Shown: one piece after another, positions 45,060 through 54,519 of the stretch
Layout: each line of letters begins with the position of its first letter
Numbering within the stretch: the stretch's first letter is position 1
Source of the DNA: Propionispora sp. 2/2-37
GTDB taxonomy: Bacteria > Bacillota > Negativicutes > Propionisporales > Propionisporaceae
Reading direction: 5' to 3'
Length of the DNA stretch: 64,000 nt
Assembly: GCF_001298735.1 (NCBI RefSeq)
Contig: NZ_CYSP01000003.1
Span: 248,001 to 312,000, forward strand
Program-made: the position numbers and the translations under genes
The notes under the pieces: generated by a model
Told to the model about the DNA's origin: nothing
Databases searched by the model: none
Seen by the model: only the letters and a program-made list of their open reading frames with translations

Positions 45060-46292
45060 TCAGGCAACAACTTTATCAGCCAGACGCAAAAAAGCGCGTA
45101 TTGCCGTTTCCAATGCTTCATCCGCAGTGTTTTCCTGTTTACAGTGTGACAGGCCACGCTCGGACATAGCAAACATCATTACCGTGGGAACAATTTTTGC
45201 CATTTCAGCCGCATCGTGCAACGGGCCGGAATAAACCGTGGTCGCTTCGCCGCTTTCTTCCTTTACTGCTTCTTGGCATAATTTAGTCAGCCGTTCATCA
45301 AAAATAGTCGGAGCTATCGCCCAGATTTTTTCCCAGGACACGGATACCCCCTGATCACTGGCTGCTTTTGCGGCAACTGCCTGTGCTTCTGCATGCATTT
45401 TAGCCAATGCCTCCGGATCAATTGACCGCTGATCCAAAGAAATCACACACTCTTCCGGTACAATGGTTACCACATCAGGCTTAACGCTTACTTTTCCGAC
45501 AGTACAAACAGCATCATATTTTAATGCAATTTGCTTAAATGCCAGGGAAGCCTGAGCCGCTGCCAGGAACGCATCCTGCCGCATCAAGGTGGGAAATGAC
45601 CCGGCATGCGCTGCCTGCCCCTTGAAAGTGATATAATGACGTTCGCAGCCAGTAATACCGTAAACACACGCTACATCTTTTTTCATGTTTTCTAACACAG
45701 GGCCCTGCTCAATGTGCAATTCCAAAAAAGCTTTAATATTCTTTTCTTTGAGTTGTTCGTGGGCGCGTAAAAGCTCATCCACTTTTACACCATGGTCGGC
45801 TAAAGCATCCGTTAGTTTCACTCCGAGATTATCCACCCGGTGAATAATCTCGGCAATATCTAAAGTGCCGCTGGCCGCTGATGAACCGATCAGGCTGCGG
45901 CCAAAACGCGCTCCTTCCTCATCCGCCCAGTTCACGGCATAGAGGGTATGCCTGGGAGCAGTTCCCTTGCCGTAACGACGCAGCACCTCCAGCGCCACTA
46001 CCGCCCCTAATGCGCCATCCAGCCAGCCGCCGTTAGGAACACAATCCAAATGGCTACCGATAGCCACTGCCTCGGGGCCGTTCCCCGGAATTTTCGCCCA
46101 AGTGTTCCCGGCAACATCTACCGTTACTTCCGCTCCGGCTTCTTTTGCTTTAGCGGCAAACCAATCGCGCGCTTTTTGCCAGACAGGCGTCCAGGCCACC
46201 CGCTGGGCTCCATTTTCATCGGAAGTCATAGCTGCCAATTCTCTTAAATCAGCTATAACCCGTTTTGCTCCCTCCACTAAATTGCCATTCAT
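45060..46292 (-). CDS. M20-family amidase, beta-ureidopropionase/N-carbamoyl-amino-acid hydrolase type
   Basis: A 410-residue binuclear metallohydrolase. GSHLDCVPNGGWLDGALG supplies metal His/Asp, WADEEGARFG the catalytic Glu pair, LELHIEQGPVLE and SGPLHDAAEMA further ligands. These match the HyuC/AmaB/allantoate amidohydrolase group. Next to a dihydropyrimidinase and PreA it most likely hydrolyses N-carbamoyl-beta-alanine to beta-alanine, CO2 and ammonia. It is the last gene of the operon; the start follows AAGGAGG. Confidence 0.88.
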   Translation of the reverse strand: MNGNLVEGAKRVIADLRELAAMTSDENGAQRVAWTPVWQKARDWFAAKAKEAGAEVTVDVAGNTWAKIPGNGPEAVAIGSHLDCVPNGGWLDGALGAVVALEVLRRYGKGTAPRHTLYAVNWADEEGARFGRSLIGSSAASGTLDIAEIIHRVDNLGVKLTDALADHGVKVDELLRAHEQLKEKNIKAFLELHIEQGPVLENMKKDVACVYGITGCERHYITFKGQAAHAGSFPTLMRQDAFLAAAQASLAFKQIALKYDAVCTVGKVSVKPDVVTIVPEECVISLDQRSIDPEALAKMHAEAQAVAAKAASDQGVSVSWEKIWAIAPTIFDERLTKLCQEAVKEESGEATTVYSGPLHDAAEMAKIVPTVMMFAMSERGLSHCKQENTADEALETAIRAFLRLADKVVA

Positions 46293-46341
46293 ATAACTTA
46301 TTCCTCCTTAATGGGTGCAATGAAAATATAGTCAGCGACAC

Positions 46342-47550
46342 TTAGCCCTGGCATATTTTCATTTCGATAATTTGCCGGGGACATACAATGCTGCACAGCG
46401 AACAGCCGTCGCATTTGTTCTGATCAATTCTAACACCATCCTGCACAGCATAAATGGCCTCATACCCCGATTCGTTACAAACAGTCGCACATTTCTTGCA
46501 TACTATGCACGCATCGGCAGCAACAATTTCCGCTCTGGCCACCGTTTGCCGGCTCAGACTTTCATGAGCGACCATCTTTTGTGCCGCCAAACCGCAAATC
46601 TCACTGAGACTGTTGATATCTTTGCGCTGCATGTATGCTTTCAATCCCTTAAGCATGGGCTGAATAACCGCAAAGCCGTTCAGCATGACTTCCGTACAAA
46701 CCTGGACGGCTCCTGCTCCGACCGTAATATATTCAATGGCATCCTGCCACCGGCCTATACCGCCGATCCCATGGACGGGAATCTTGCCACCCTGAGAAAT
46801 TTGCGAAACGCAGCGCAGGCCAATTGGTTTTACCGCCAACCCGGAATAACCGCCATAAGTGGAAAACCCTCCGACATTGGGTAACGGTTCAAAGGTTTCA
46901 ATATCAACCCCGATTAGCGATTGTACGGTATTGATAGCGGCAAGGGCATCGGCCCCGGCGTCCAGAGCCGCCCCGGCAATAACCCGGATATCCGAGACAT
47001 TAGGGCTTAGTTTGACAATAACCGGAATACCGACGGCTTTCTTAACCCAACCGGTAATCAGGGCCGAAATGTGTGGATCCTGACCGATGGCGGCGCCCAT
47101 CCCCCGTTCCGGCATTCCGTGAGGACAGGAGAAATTAAGCTCCAGCGCATCGGCCCCCGCTGCTTCCATCGCCCTGGACAAATCCTGCCAGGATTTCTCC
47201 TTTATATCTGCCATGATACTGGCGATCAGCACTTTTTGAGGATACTCTTTTTTCAGCTTCCCGATTTCCTGAATCCAATAAGCGGTATCCCGTTTACTCA
47301 CCAGCTCAAAATTCTCAAAGCCAATAACCGATCCTTTACGGTCACGCAGGACGCCAAACCGCGGGCTCACATCCTCAATACTCATTTCATCAGGCTTAAC
47401 GGTTTTAATGACCGCTCCGGCCCAGCCTAAGTCAAATGCTTTTCTGATAAAATTCCCATCTGCAGTTGGCGGTGCAGATGCCAAGATAAATGGATTTTCA
47501 AATTGAAGGGTTCCTACTGTTACCTTCAAATCAACCGGATTTGCACTCAT
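46342..47550 (-). CDS. preA: Dihydropyrimidine dehydrogenase subunit PreA (DPD-like, with two 4Fe-4S sites)
   Basis: A 402-residue flavoprotein with a dihydroorotate-dehydrogenase-like FMN barrel. NFSCPHGMPERGMG carries the active-site cysteine, VKLSPNVSD and INTVQSLIGVD shape the FMN site, and GIGGIGRWQDAIEY binds phosphate. The C-terminus has two ferredoxin motifs (CIVCKKCATVC and CDGCSLCSIVC). It reduces uracil/thymine to dihydropyrimidines. Its usual partner PreT (NADH-side flavoprotein) is not in the window. ATG at 47550 follows AAGGGTGAT. Confidence 0.9.
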   Translation of the reverse strand: MSANPVDLKVTVGTLQFENPFILASAPPTADGNFIRKAFDLGWAGAVIKTVKPDEMSIEDVSPRFGVLRDRKGSVIGFENFELVSKRDTAYWIQEIGKLKKEYPQKVLIASIMADIKEKSWQDLSRAMEAAGADALELNFSCPHGMPERGMGAAIGQDPHISALITGWVKKAVGIPVIVKLSPNVSDIRVIAGAALDAGADALAAINTVQSLIGVDIETFEPLPNVGGFSTYGGYSGLAVKPIGLRCVSQISQGGKIPVHGIGGIGRWQDAIEYITVGAGAVQVCTEVMLNGFAVIQPMLKGLKAYMQRKDINSLSEICGLAAQKMVAHESLSRQTVARAEIVAADACIVCKKCATVCNESGYEAIYAVQDGVRIDQNKCDGCSLCSIVCPRQIIEMKICQG

Positions 47551-47572
47551 GAAATCACCCTTCAATATCATA

Positions 47573-48961
47573 TTAAATAATCAGAGGTGCCGAACGTTTA
47601 ACGAACTTCCCTGCTCCTTTTTCGCCCAGGAACCGGCCGTTCTCAACCACCACCCTGCCGCCGGCAATGGTTATAACCGGATATCCTTTCACCCGGATCC
47701 CTTCATACGGGGTGTAGTCCACATTTTCATGCAGGATTTTTTGGCGGAGAATCAGTTCTTTGTCCGGATCAAATACTACAATATCGGCATCCGAACCGAT
47801 AGCAATAGTCCCTTTCCGGGGATACATGCCAAAAATTTTAGCCGGATTGGCTGCCGATACTTCCACCAGCTTTTGCAGCGATATCTTTCCTTCCGCAGTG
47901 CCTACTCCATATAGCAGGGGCATACGGGCCTCAATGCCCGGAGCACCGTTAGGAATTTTACCAAAAAAGTCACGTCCCATTTCCTTTTGTCCTTTGAAAA
48001 AGAAGGGACAATGGTCGGTGGCAACTACCTGCAAATCTCCCTGAGCCAGGGCTCGCCACAAAATTTCATTATTGTCCCTCGTCCGCAAAGGCGGTGACAT
48101 AACATACTTGGCACCGTGAAAATCCGGTTCACGATAGTTGTCCTCCGACAACAACAAATACTGCGGACAGGTCTCGGCCATTACCGGCAATCCGTCCTCA
48201 CGGGCCCGCTTTACTTCCTGCAGAGATTCCTTGCAGCTAAGATGTACGATATATAAAGGAGCCTGCGCAATTTGAGCCAGTTTAATGGCGCGTCCGGTGG
48301 CTTCCGCTTCGGCTAACGCCGGACGGCTCAGCGCATGGTATATGGGTTCCGTTTTCTGCTCCGCCTGGAATTTTTTAACCAGATAGTCAATAATATAATA
48401 ATTTTCGGCATGAACGCAAACCAAACCGCCATGCTCACGGGTGACATGCAGGGCTTTTACCATGGTATCGTCATTAACCCGCAGACCATCATACGTCATA
48501 AACAATTTAAATGAAGAGTACCCTTGCTCTATGATTTCCGGCATTTCTGCCAGTACGGCATCATTCAAATCGGTAATGGCAATATGCAAACCATAATCAA
48601 TCACTGCCTTACCTGCCGCTTTTTCCTGCCACACCTCGGTTGTCTGCTTGAGTGACTGGCCTTTTCCCTGGATGGCGAAGTCGACAACAGCTGTCGTGCC
48701 GCCAAAAGCGGCGGCTATGGTTCCGCTGGCAAAATCATCGCTGGCCACCGTACCGCCGAAGGGCATATCCAGGTGGGTGTGTACATCAATGCCGCCCGGC
48801 AGCAAATACTTACCGGAAACATCAATAAACTTCTTAGCCGGAAAACTAATATCCCGGCCAAGCAAAACCACCCTGCCATCATGGATGGCCACATCGGCGG
48901 TATATATATCACTGGCTGTAACAATCTGACCGCCCTTTAAAATAAGATCAAATTCCAGCAT
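47573..48961 (-). CDS. hydA: Dihydropyrimidinase (D-hydantoinase family)
   Basis: A 462-residue cyclic amidohydrolase. GGIDVHTHLDMPFGGTVASD has the metal-binding HTH, SSFKLFMTYDG carries the position of the carboxylated lysine, VHAENYYI, IVHLSCKES and ATDHCPF follow. It opens the ring of dihydrouracil or 5-substituted hydantoins. It sits between preA and an NCS1 permease, which points to pyrimidine use. Confidence 0.92.
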   Translation of the reverse strand: MLEFDLILKGGQIVTASDIYTADVAIHDGRVVLLGRDISFPAKKFIDVSGKYLLPGGIDVHTHLDMPFGGTVASDDFASGTIAAAFGGTTAVVDFAIQGKGQSLKQTTEVWQEKAAGKAVIDYGLHIAITDLNDAVLAEMPEIIEQGYSSFKLFMTYDGLRVNDDTMVKALHVTREHGGLVCVHAENYYIIDYLVKKFQAEQKTEPIYHALSRPALAEAEATGRAIKLAQIAQAPLYIVHLSCKESLQEVKRAREDGLPVMAETCPQYLLLSEDNYREPDFHGAKYVMSPPLRTRDNNEILWRALAQGDLQVVATDHCPFFFKGQKEMGRDFFGKIPNGAPGIEARMPLLYGVGTAEGKISLQKLVEVSAANPAKIFGMYPRKGTIAIGSDADIVVFDPDKELILRQKILHENVDYTPYEGIRVKGYPVITIAGGRVVVENGRFLGEKGAGKFVKRSAPLII

Positions 48962-48987
48962 AATACAAATACATCCTCCACCTGTTT

Positions 48988-50460
48988 TTATTTTTCCGCT
49001 GAAGGTACTACAGCGTTAAAATTCTCCGCCATGGTGCGCATCAAAACGACATACATGGTAAAGGCTACGCCAAAACCTACAAACCAGGAATAGTTAAACA
49101 GCCATTCTACAGCCGGAATAAATTTACCCACCAAGGCTACACCCACGCCGGCAAACAGTGCCAGTACGGCTGCCAGGTTAAAACCACCGCTGTAGGTATA
49201 TTCTCCTTCGGTCTTATATAAATCGCCCAGATTAAGTTCCCGTTTACGGATAATAAAGTAATCGGCAATCATGATTGCGGCAATCGGTCCAAGAAAGCCG
49301 GAATAAACACCCAGCCAGTTGAAAATATACATGCTGGGGTCGGACAACAGTTTCCAGGGCATCATCAAAATACCCAAAATACCGGTAATTAACCCACCCA
49401 TTTTAAAAGAGATGTGTTTCGGAGCCAGATTCGAAAAGTCATTGGCCGGAGATACAATATTGGCAGCAATGTTAACGGACAGTGTCGCAATCATAATACC
49501 GATTAGCGACAGAATTAATACCAGCGGATTAGAAAAATTCAGCAACAAATCCACCGGATCCCAGATAGCTTTACCATAAACGGCAACCGTTGCCGAAGTA
49601 ATAATAACGCCCATAGCCGAAAAGATGGTCATTGTCGGCGGCAAACCGATAGCCTGTCCAAGCATTTGTTCTTTCTGCCCTTTACCGAAACGGGTAAAGT
49701 CAGGAATATTTAAAGATAAGGTTGCCCAAAAGGCAATCATGCCGGTTAAGGAAGGAACAAATACCGGAAAGAATTGATCGAAGGTCGCTAATTTCCCCGG
49801 TGTTTCCAAAATAGGACCAAAGCCTTTTGCCTCTCCTACGATCCAGACCAACAGGACAAAGGTCATAATCAATACCAATGGCGCTGCCCAGTTTTCAAAT
49901 TTACGGATAGCATCCATTCCTTTATAGATCAGCAAAATATTCAGGCCCCAGAAAAATAAAAAAGTGATCAGTGAGGGTAAACTCAGGCCGGCAAACATAA
50001 AATCTCCGCCAAAGGTTTTCCAGGCCGGAAACAGGGCCACCAGAAAATTATTAATGGCAACACCGCCGATAAAGGCGTTGATGCCAAACCAGCCGCAAGC
50101 GACACCGGCCCGCAATAATGCCGGAATATTGGCTCCCTTGGTACCAAATGCGGCTCTTGCCAGAACGGGAAAAGGAATACCGTATTTGGTACCGGGATGG
50201 GCATTTAAAATCATCGGTATAAGTACAATAAGATTACCTAAAGTTATCGTAAATATTGCCTGCTGCCAACTCATTCCCAGTGCGATCAATCCGCTTGACA
50301 ACATATACGTCGGAATACAATGGGCCATGCCAATCCATAAGGCTGCAAAATTATAAGTCGTCCATTTTCTGTCTTTTAATGTAGTCGGCGCTAAATCTTC
50401 ATTGTATAAAGGGCTGGCAGAAACGTCTTCAGTAAGTTCAACCATTTTTTCTTTTAGCAT
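48988..50460 (-). CDS. NCS1 family nucleobase/hydantoin permease
   Basis: A 490-residue membrane protein with about 12 segments. LKDRKWTTYNFAALWIGMAHCIPTYM, HPGTKYGIPFPVLARAAFG and GLNILLIYKGMDAIRKFENWAAP are the NCS1 motifs seen in Mhp1, allantoin and uracil permeases. It imports the substrate of the following enzymes. The start at 50460 follows AGGAGGG; an earlier in-frame ATG at 50502 has no site. First gene of the operon. Confidence 0.9.
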   Translation of the reverse strand: MLKEKMVELTEDVSASPLYNEDLAPTTLKDRKWTTYNFAALWIGMAHCIPTYMLSSGLIALGMSWQQAIFTITLGNLIVLIPMILNAHPGTKYGIPFPVLARAAFGTKGANIPALLRAGVACGWFGINAFIGGVAINNFLVALFPAWKTFGGDFMFAGLSLPSLITFLFFWGLNILLIYKGMDAIRKFENWAAPLVLIMTFVLLVWIVGEAKGFGPILETPGKLATFDQFFPVFVPSLTGMIAFWATLSLNIPDFTRFGKGQKEQMLGQAIGLPPTMTIFSAMGVIITSATVAVYGKAIWDPVDLLLNFSNPLVLILSLIGIMIATLSVNIAANIVSPANDFSNLAPKHISFKMGGLITGILGILMMPWKLLSDPSMYIFNWLGVYSGFLGPIAAIMIADYFIIRKRELNLGDLYKTEGEYTYSGGFNLAAVLALFAGVGVALVGKFIPAVEWLFNYSWFVGFGVAFTMYVVLMRTMAENFNAVVPSAEK

Positions 50461-50563
50461 TTTATCCCTCCTAATAAAAAATTGATATATTGGGTTCAAC
50501 AAATCCTCTTCCTTTCACCAAGTAGCCGCTAATCACTTCTGCTAATCACCTCCAAAAACAGTT

Positions 50564-50595
50564 AGGCGCTCAAGGATTCTTAATCCCTGAGCGCC
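50564..50595 (-). terminator. Terminator of the pucR-like gene
   Basis: GGCGCTCA-GGAT pairs with ATCC-TGAGCGCC (one bulge on each side); TAACTGTTTTTGG follows on the minus strand. Confidence 0.65.
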
Positions 50596-50721
50596 ATTGC
50601 CCATATAACCGCAAGATCAAACAGCTGTATTGAATTGCCTTGATTATATCATTTGTCTTCCGGAGAGTCTATGTTCACCTGCATGAATCGTATTGTGCAA
50701 AATGACGAACGTCGGCCATAA

Positions 50722-51885
50722 TTATAAATTAAGAATTTTTCCGATCACCATTGCCGCCTGAATCGTCATCCGTTCCTCCACATGGTCAAAATTAACCCCT
50801 AATATTTCCGCTGCTCTTTGTATCCGGTAACGCAGCGTATTCCGATGGATGAACAGCCGTTCCGCCGCCTTAATGCCATTACCGTTCTCCTTTAAGAAAA
50901 TCCACACCGATTCCAGCAAACTTGTCTCAAAATTTTTATCATACTCGACCAGTTGGTCTAATGTTTCATGATAGAAATTTTCTAACTTCTGGACGTCATG
51001 CGTATTGAAAAGCAGTTTCAAAAGCCCCAGTTTTTTAAATTCGTAGACGGTTTTATCTTTAAATACATTCACACATTGTAAAGCCCACAGCGCTTGTTCG
51101 TAACTTATGCGTAAGTAATCAACATCCACATAACCGGAGCTAATACCAGCCTGCAGCGCAAGTCCATTTGCCCCGGCCTTTGCAATGATGCTTTCCGTCA
51201 AAAATTTCACCTGATTGCTTTTAATATTAGTAAAAATAACGGCAATCTCTGCTTGGTCTATCATTAAGAGTCTGGCAATATAAGGCTGATGCTGTACGAC
51301 CTGATCGCATATCAGACGCCGGAGATACACTCTGCCATAACTGTCATCCGCCCTGTCCTCGCTCGCCACCATATTCACCAGTCCGCTGACCACCTTAAAT
51401 TTCACCATATGAAAACTCCTGATTTGCAGGACTTTATTGTTTTTATGAACCTTTCTTAAAAATAAATCAACATCCTGTACTGTTTCTTCTACCCACTGAT
51501 CCTTGGCCAGCAGCCTGCTTAAATCTCTGGTGACATCGGCCAGCTTCACTTCCCAGGGTAGTGAAAAAACAGGAAATGCCAGTTCGTCAGCCGTTTCTTT
51601 TACACCCTCCGGGACACGGTCAATATAAGGGCCGATATTAATAATCAGCGCAGCCAGCCTCTTGCTGCTTAGCTCCCGGATTAATGTAGTCCAGTAGTCA
51701 CTGTCAGGGACAGAATTAACTCCCGTGGTAGCCACAATGTCACCGCTTTGCACCCAATTGGCAATATCAGGCACATCACTGACATGGATCCAGCGAACGA
51801 CCCGTCCCAATCCCGCCTTGCCACCGATCAGCTCCGCTCTCTTAAAAGACTCAATTTTTAAAATATCCCGGCATAATACAGTCAT
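50722..51885 (-). CDS. PucR family transcriptional regulator
   Basis: A 387-residue protein. The N-terminal purine-catabolism domain reads VLCRDILKIESFKRAELIGGKAGLGRVVRWIHVSD. The middle is a GGDEF-like region (LQAGISSGYVDVDYLRISYEQALWAL), and the C-terminal helix-turn-helix is ESVWIFLKENGNGIKAAERLFIHRNTLRYRI. It is upstream of the NCS1-hydA-preA-amidase operon on the same strand and is its likely regulator. Start follows GGAGGC. Confidence 0.92.
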   Translation of the reverse strand: MTVLCRDILKIESFKRAELIGGKAGLGRVVRWIHVSDVPDIANWVQSGDIVATTGVNSVPDSDYWTTLIRELSSKRLAALIINIGPYIDRVPEGVKETADELAFPVFSLPWEVKLADVTRDLSRLLAKDQWVEETVQDVDLFLRKVHKNNKVLQIRSFHMVKFKVVSGLVNMVASEDRADDSYGRVYLRRLICDQVVQHQPYIARLLMIDQAEIAVIFTNIKSNQVKFLTESIIAKAGANGLALQAGISSGYVDVDYLRISYEQALWALQCVNVFKDKTVYEFKKLGLLKLLFNTHDVQKLENFYHETLDQLVEYDKNFETSLLESVWIFLKENGNGIKAAERLFIHRNTLRYRIQRAAEILGVNFDHVEERMTIQAAMVIGKILNL

Positions 51886-51897
51886 AAACAGCCTCCT

Positions 51898-51946
51898 TTC
51901 AAAAAAACAAAAAGCAAAGCTGCGCCAGCAACATTGCTTTTTGTTT
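51898..51946 (-). terminator. Intrinsic terminator between the LDH-like gene and pucR
   Basis: AAACAAAAAGCAA pairs with TTGCTTTTTGTTT (13 bp, 16-nt loop), then TTTT on the minus strand. It ends the LDH-like transcript; its position also overlaps the pucR leader. Confidence 0.7.
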
Positions 51947-52127
51947 ACACGATTCTATTATTGTATCGGATTCTTTGATTACAATTTTATTCTTTGCCAG
52001 GCACGAAGTCAATCCAAACCGAAGATAATACATTTTCGTCTTTCATTTTTCTATCCGCCAAACAATGAAAAAGCCAGATTAACTACCTGTAAATCCTATG
52101 CAAGTAACCGCTTCTTTTCCCAGAAAA

Positions 52128-53087
52128 TCATTTTACTACCCCTACCGATTTCAATACCTGTGAAATACTGGCCGCACTTTGCTGCAATTTTTCTATCTCT
52201 GCTGCCACCAGCGGTACCGTCAGCCGTCTTTTAACCCCCTCGCGGGTAACCTGGCAGGGCAGGCTGAGAGCAACATGATCTAAACCATATTCGCCTTCCA
52301 GCGTTGTGGAAATCGGGAAAATACTGCCTTCATTATATAAAACCGTCCTGGCCAGCCGGCAGGCAACGATGGCAATGCCGGAATTGGTACATCCTTTAAA
52401 CTGAAGAACATCATAAGCGACATTGACAACCTCTTTGCCCAGCTTTTCCGTATCCAGCGGCGCGTCAGGTTTAAAATACTCATCCAGTCTGTCGTAGGGT
52501 ATGCCTGCCACCCTGACCAGACTCCAGGCTGGGAAAGCCGAATTCCCATGTTCCCCCAGCATATAACCATGCACATTTTTCGGATCAACTGCGTATCTGT
52601 TTGCCAGGATTCTCCTGAGCCGCGCTGTTTCCAGCATGGTTCCCGTCCCAAATACTTTGTGCCTGGGATAATCAAACAGATTCTGCGCACAATACGCCAC
52701 CACATCCAGCGGATTGGTAATCACGATAATAACCGCTTCCTTGGTGTAGCGGGTAATCGAAGCCATTACCTCTTTAATCGTTTTGACATTTCTGTCGGCA
52801 AGCAATAACCGGTCCATTTTTTCACCCGGCATAATGCTGGGACCTGCCGCAATAATAATGACTTTGGCATCACGGCACTCCTCATAGCCGCCGGCATACA
52901 CCTTCACGCTCGGACTGTAGGTAAACGGCGTGCCGTGGCTGGCGTCCAAAGCCTCACCAACGGCTTTTTTCTCATCAATATCGATAAGAGCGATATCCGA
53001 TGCCAGGTTAAAAGCCAAAGCACTATTTAACACGGCTGACCCGACATGGCCCAGTCCCACAATAACAAGTTTATTGCTTGTGTTCAT
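52128..53087 (-). CDS. L-lactate/malate dehydrogenase family protein
   Basis: A 319-residue NAD-dependent 2-hydroxyacid dehydrogenase. GLGHVGSAV is the Rossmann loop, NPLDVVAYCA and TGTMLETARLRR carry substrate-binding Asp and Arg, and GEHGNSAFPAW the catalytic His. The specificity loop is atypical: GPSIMPGEKMDR in place of the lactate-type APQKPGETRLD or the malate-type Arg, so the substrate could be another 2-oxoacid. ATG at 53087 follows GGAGGG. Single gene. Confidence 0.8.
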   Translation of the reverse strand: MNTSNKLVIVGLGHVGSAVLNSALAFNLASDIALIDIDEKKAVGEALDASHGTPFTYSPSVKVYAGGYEECRDAKVIIIAAGPSIMPGEKMDRLLLADRNVKTIKEVMASITRYTKEAVIIVITNPLDVVAYCAQNLFDYPRHKVFGTGTMLETARLRRILANRYAVDPKNVHGYMLGEHGNSAFPAWSLVRVAGIPYDRLDEYFKPDAPLDTEKLGKEVVNVAYDVLQFKGCTNSGIAIVACRLARTVLYNEGSIFPISTTLEGEYGLDHVALSLPCQVTREGVKRRLTVPLVAAEIEKLQQSAASISQVLKSVGVVK

Positions 53088-53215
53088 TAATTTCCCTCCA
53101 TCATTTATCAACTATCCGCCGGTTTTCCGGCAGACTATACGGCAATTACGGTCATACCAGACATAATTCCTCCATAGATAAACTTTTTCCATAGAACGGC
53201 ATATTCCTGCCTGAA

Positions 53216-53255
53216 ATAAAAAAATCCCCATATCTGCCGAAACAGAGATGGGGAT
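53216..53255 (-). terminator. Terminator of the tonB operon
   Basis: ATCCCCATCTCTG pairs with CAGATATGGGGAT (one mismatch), followed by TTTTTTT on the minus strand. Confidence 0.88.
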
Positions 53256-53377
53256 AACACCACTTACCGCTCTCCCTGAGCGCCGCTTCCACATGAGGAG
53301 TAATAGACCTCTCTCTTTTGGTCAACACAATGATTTATTTCACAAAATTATTTTCACATGCTGCCCGGCGCCATCTC

Positions 53378-54103
53378 TTATTCCAAGTTGAAAGTCACAG
53401 GTATTTTAGTGTTGCAGGCAACATTTTTTCCACTGCTCCTATCCTGTGCCGGGACAAACTGCCACCTTCTTACTGCGTCCATAGCCGCCCGGTCAAGTTC
53501 ATTAAACTGTGAAGAAACCAGCACACTGATATCTCCCGCACGTCCATTGGCCAGAACTTTTACTAGCAGCAATACAGTTCCCTCTTGCCCGGCTTGCCTT
53601 GCCGACTGCGGGTATACCGGCTCGACCCTTTCTAAAACGCGCGGAGCTCGTATGCCTGTACCGTTTCCGCCCCCCGTACCACTACCGGCAGCACTTCCCT
53701 GCTGTTGACCGCCTGCGTTCCCCGAACCGGGATTGCCGCTGCTTACGCCCTGTTGAACGGCAGCATGACCCGGCTGCCGCCTGGCAACAGCTTGCCGGCT
53801 GGCAACTGGTTGCGTTACTTTTTCAGATTCAATAGGCGCAGTCGCGTCCGGCGGCACAAATTGCTTTACAGCCTCCTGGACCTTCGCTGCAGAAGGTGCA
53901 GGCGCAGTTGCTTCCGGCGGACCGGCGGGACCCGGATCACTGTTAAGCGGCAAGTCGTAGCTGGCCAAGTCCAGTTCAATCAATTGCTCGCTAGCATCGG
54001 GCGCAGGAAAAAGCGGCAGCGATAAACCAATCCCTAAGAAGAAGATAAAGTGAAAGGCCATAGAGATAGCAAAAGCCTGATTCCAGCCTAGCCGATAATT
54101 CAT
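53378..54103 (-). CDS. tonB: TonB family energy transducer
   Basis: A 241-residue protein. One N-terminal membrane anchor (AFAISMAFHFIFFLGIGLSLPLF) is followed by a Pro/Gln/Gly-rich linker that spans the periplasm, then a TonB C-terminal domain (VLERVEPVYPQSARQAGQEGTVLLLVKV, then ELDRAAMDAVRRWQFVPA). It transmits inner-membrane energy to outer-membrane receptors. It lies 5 bp after exbD. No receptor gene is in the window. Confidence 0.92.
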   Translation of the reverse strand: MNYRLGWNQAFAISMAFHFIFFLGIGLSLPLFPAPDASEQLIELDLASYDLPLNSDPGPAGPPEATAPAPSAAKVQEAVKQFVPPDATAPIESEKVTQPVASRQAVARRQPGHAAVQQGVSSGNPGSGNAGGQQQGSAAGSGTGGGNGTGIRAPRVLERVEPVYPQSARQAGQEGTVLLLVKVLANGRAGDISVLVSSQFNELDRAAMDAVRRWQFVPAQDRSSGKNVACNTKIPVTFNLE

Positions 54104-54108
54104 TGTCC

Positions 54109-54519
54109 TTACCTCGCTTTTAATTCCGTGGCAATAGAAATACGCTGCGCCCCGGCTGCCTTTAACTCATCCAGGACACTGACCACTTTACCATAATCAA
54201 CCGTTTTGTCCGCCCGTAAAATGAAAATTTGCTTTGTATCTTTCGCAACTTCCAGAGCCACCCGTTTTTCCAGCAAATCCAGCGGGATTTGCTCCTGTTC
54301 AAAAAGAATAGCGCCTTCCTGCATCACCGTAACATTGACGCTTTTCGGCTTATCCTGCTGCGCATGCGCCGCCTGCGGCAAATTTACCGGAATGGTGTGC
54401 TGTTCCACCATATACAGCGTGCTGATCATAAAGAAAACCAGAAGGAAAAAAATAATATCAATCATTGGAATAATCATTAACTCCGGTTCCTTTTCGATCC
54501 TCATATTACGCAACTTCAT
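54109..54519 (-). CDS. exbD: Biopolymer transport protein ExbD
   Basis: A 136-residue protein with one membrane segment (LMIIPMIDIIFFLLVFFMIST) that holds the proton-coupling Asp, and a periplasmic domain (VNLPQAAHAQ ... IFILRADKTVDYGKVV). The ATG at 54519 follows GGGGGC and overlaps the end of exbB by 14 nt, so the genes are coupled. Confidence 0.93.
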   Translation of the reverse strand: MKLRNMRIEKEPELMIIPMIDIIFFLLVFFMISTLYMVEQHTIPVNLPQAAHAQQDKPKSVNVTVMQEGAILFEQEQIPLDLLEKRVALEVAKDTKQIFILRADKTVDYGKVVSVLDELKAAGAQRISIATELKAR

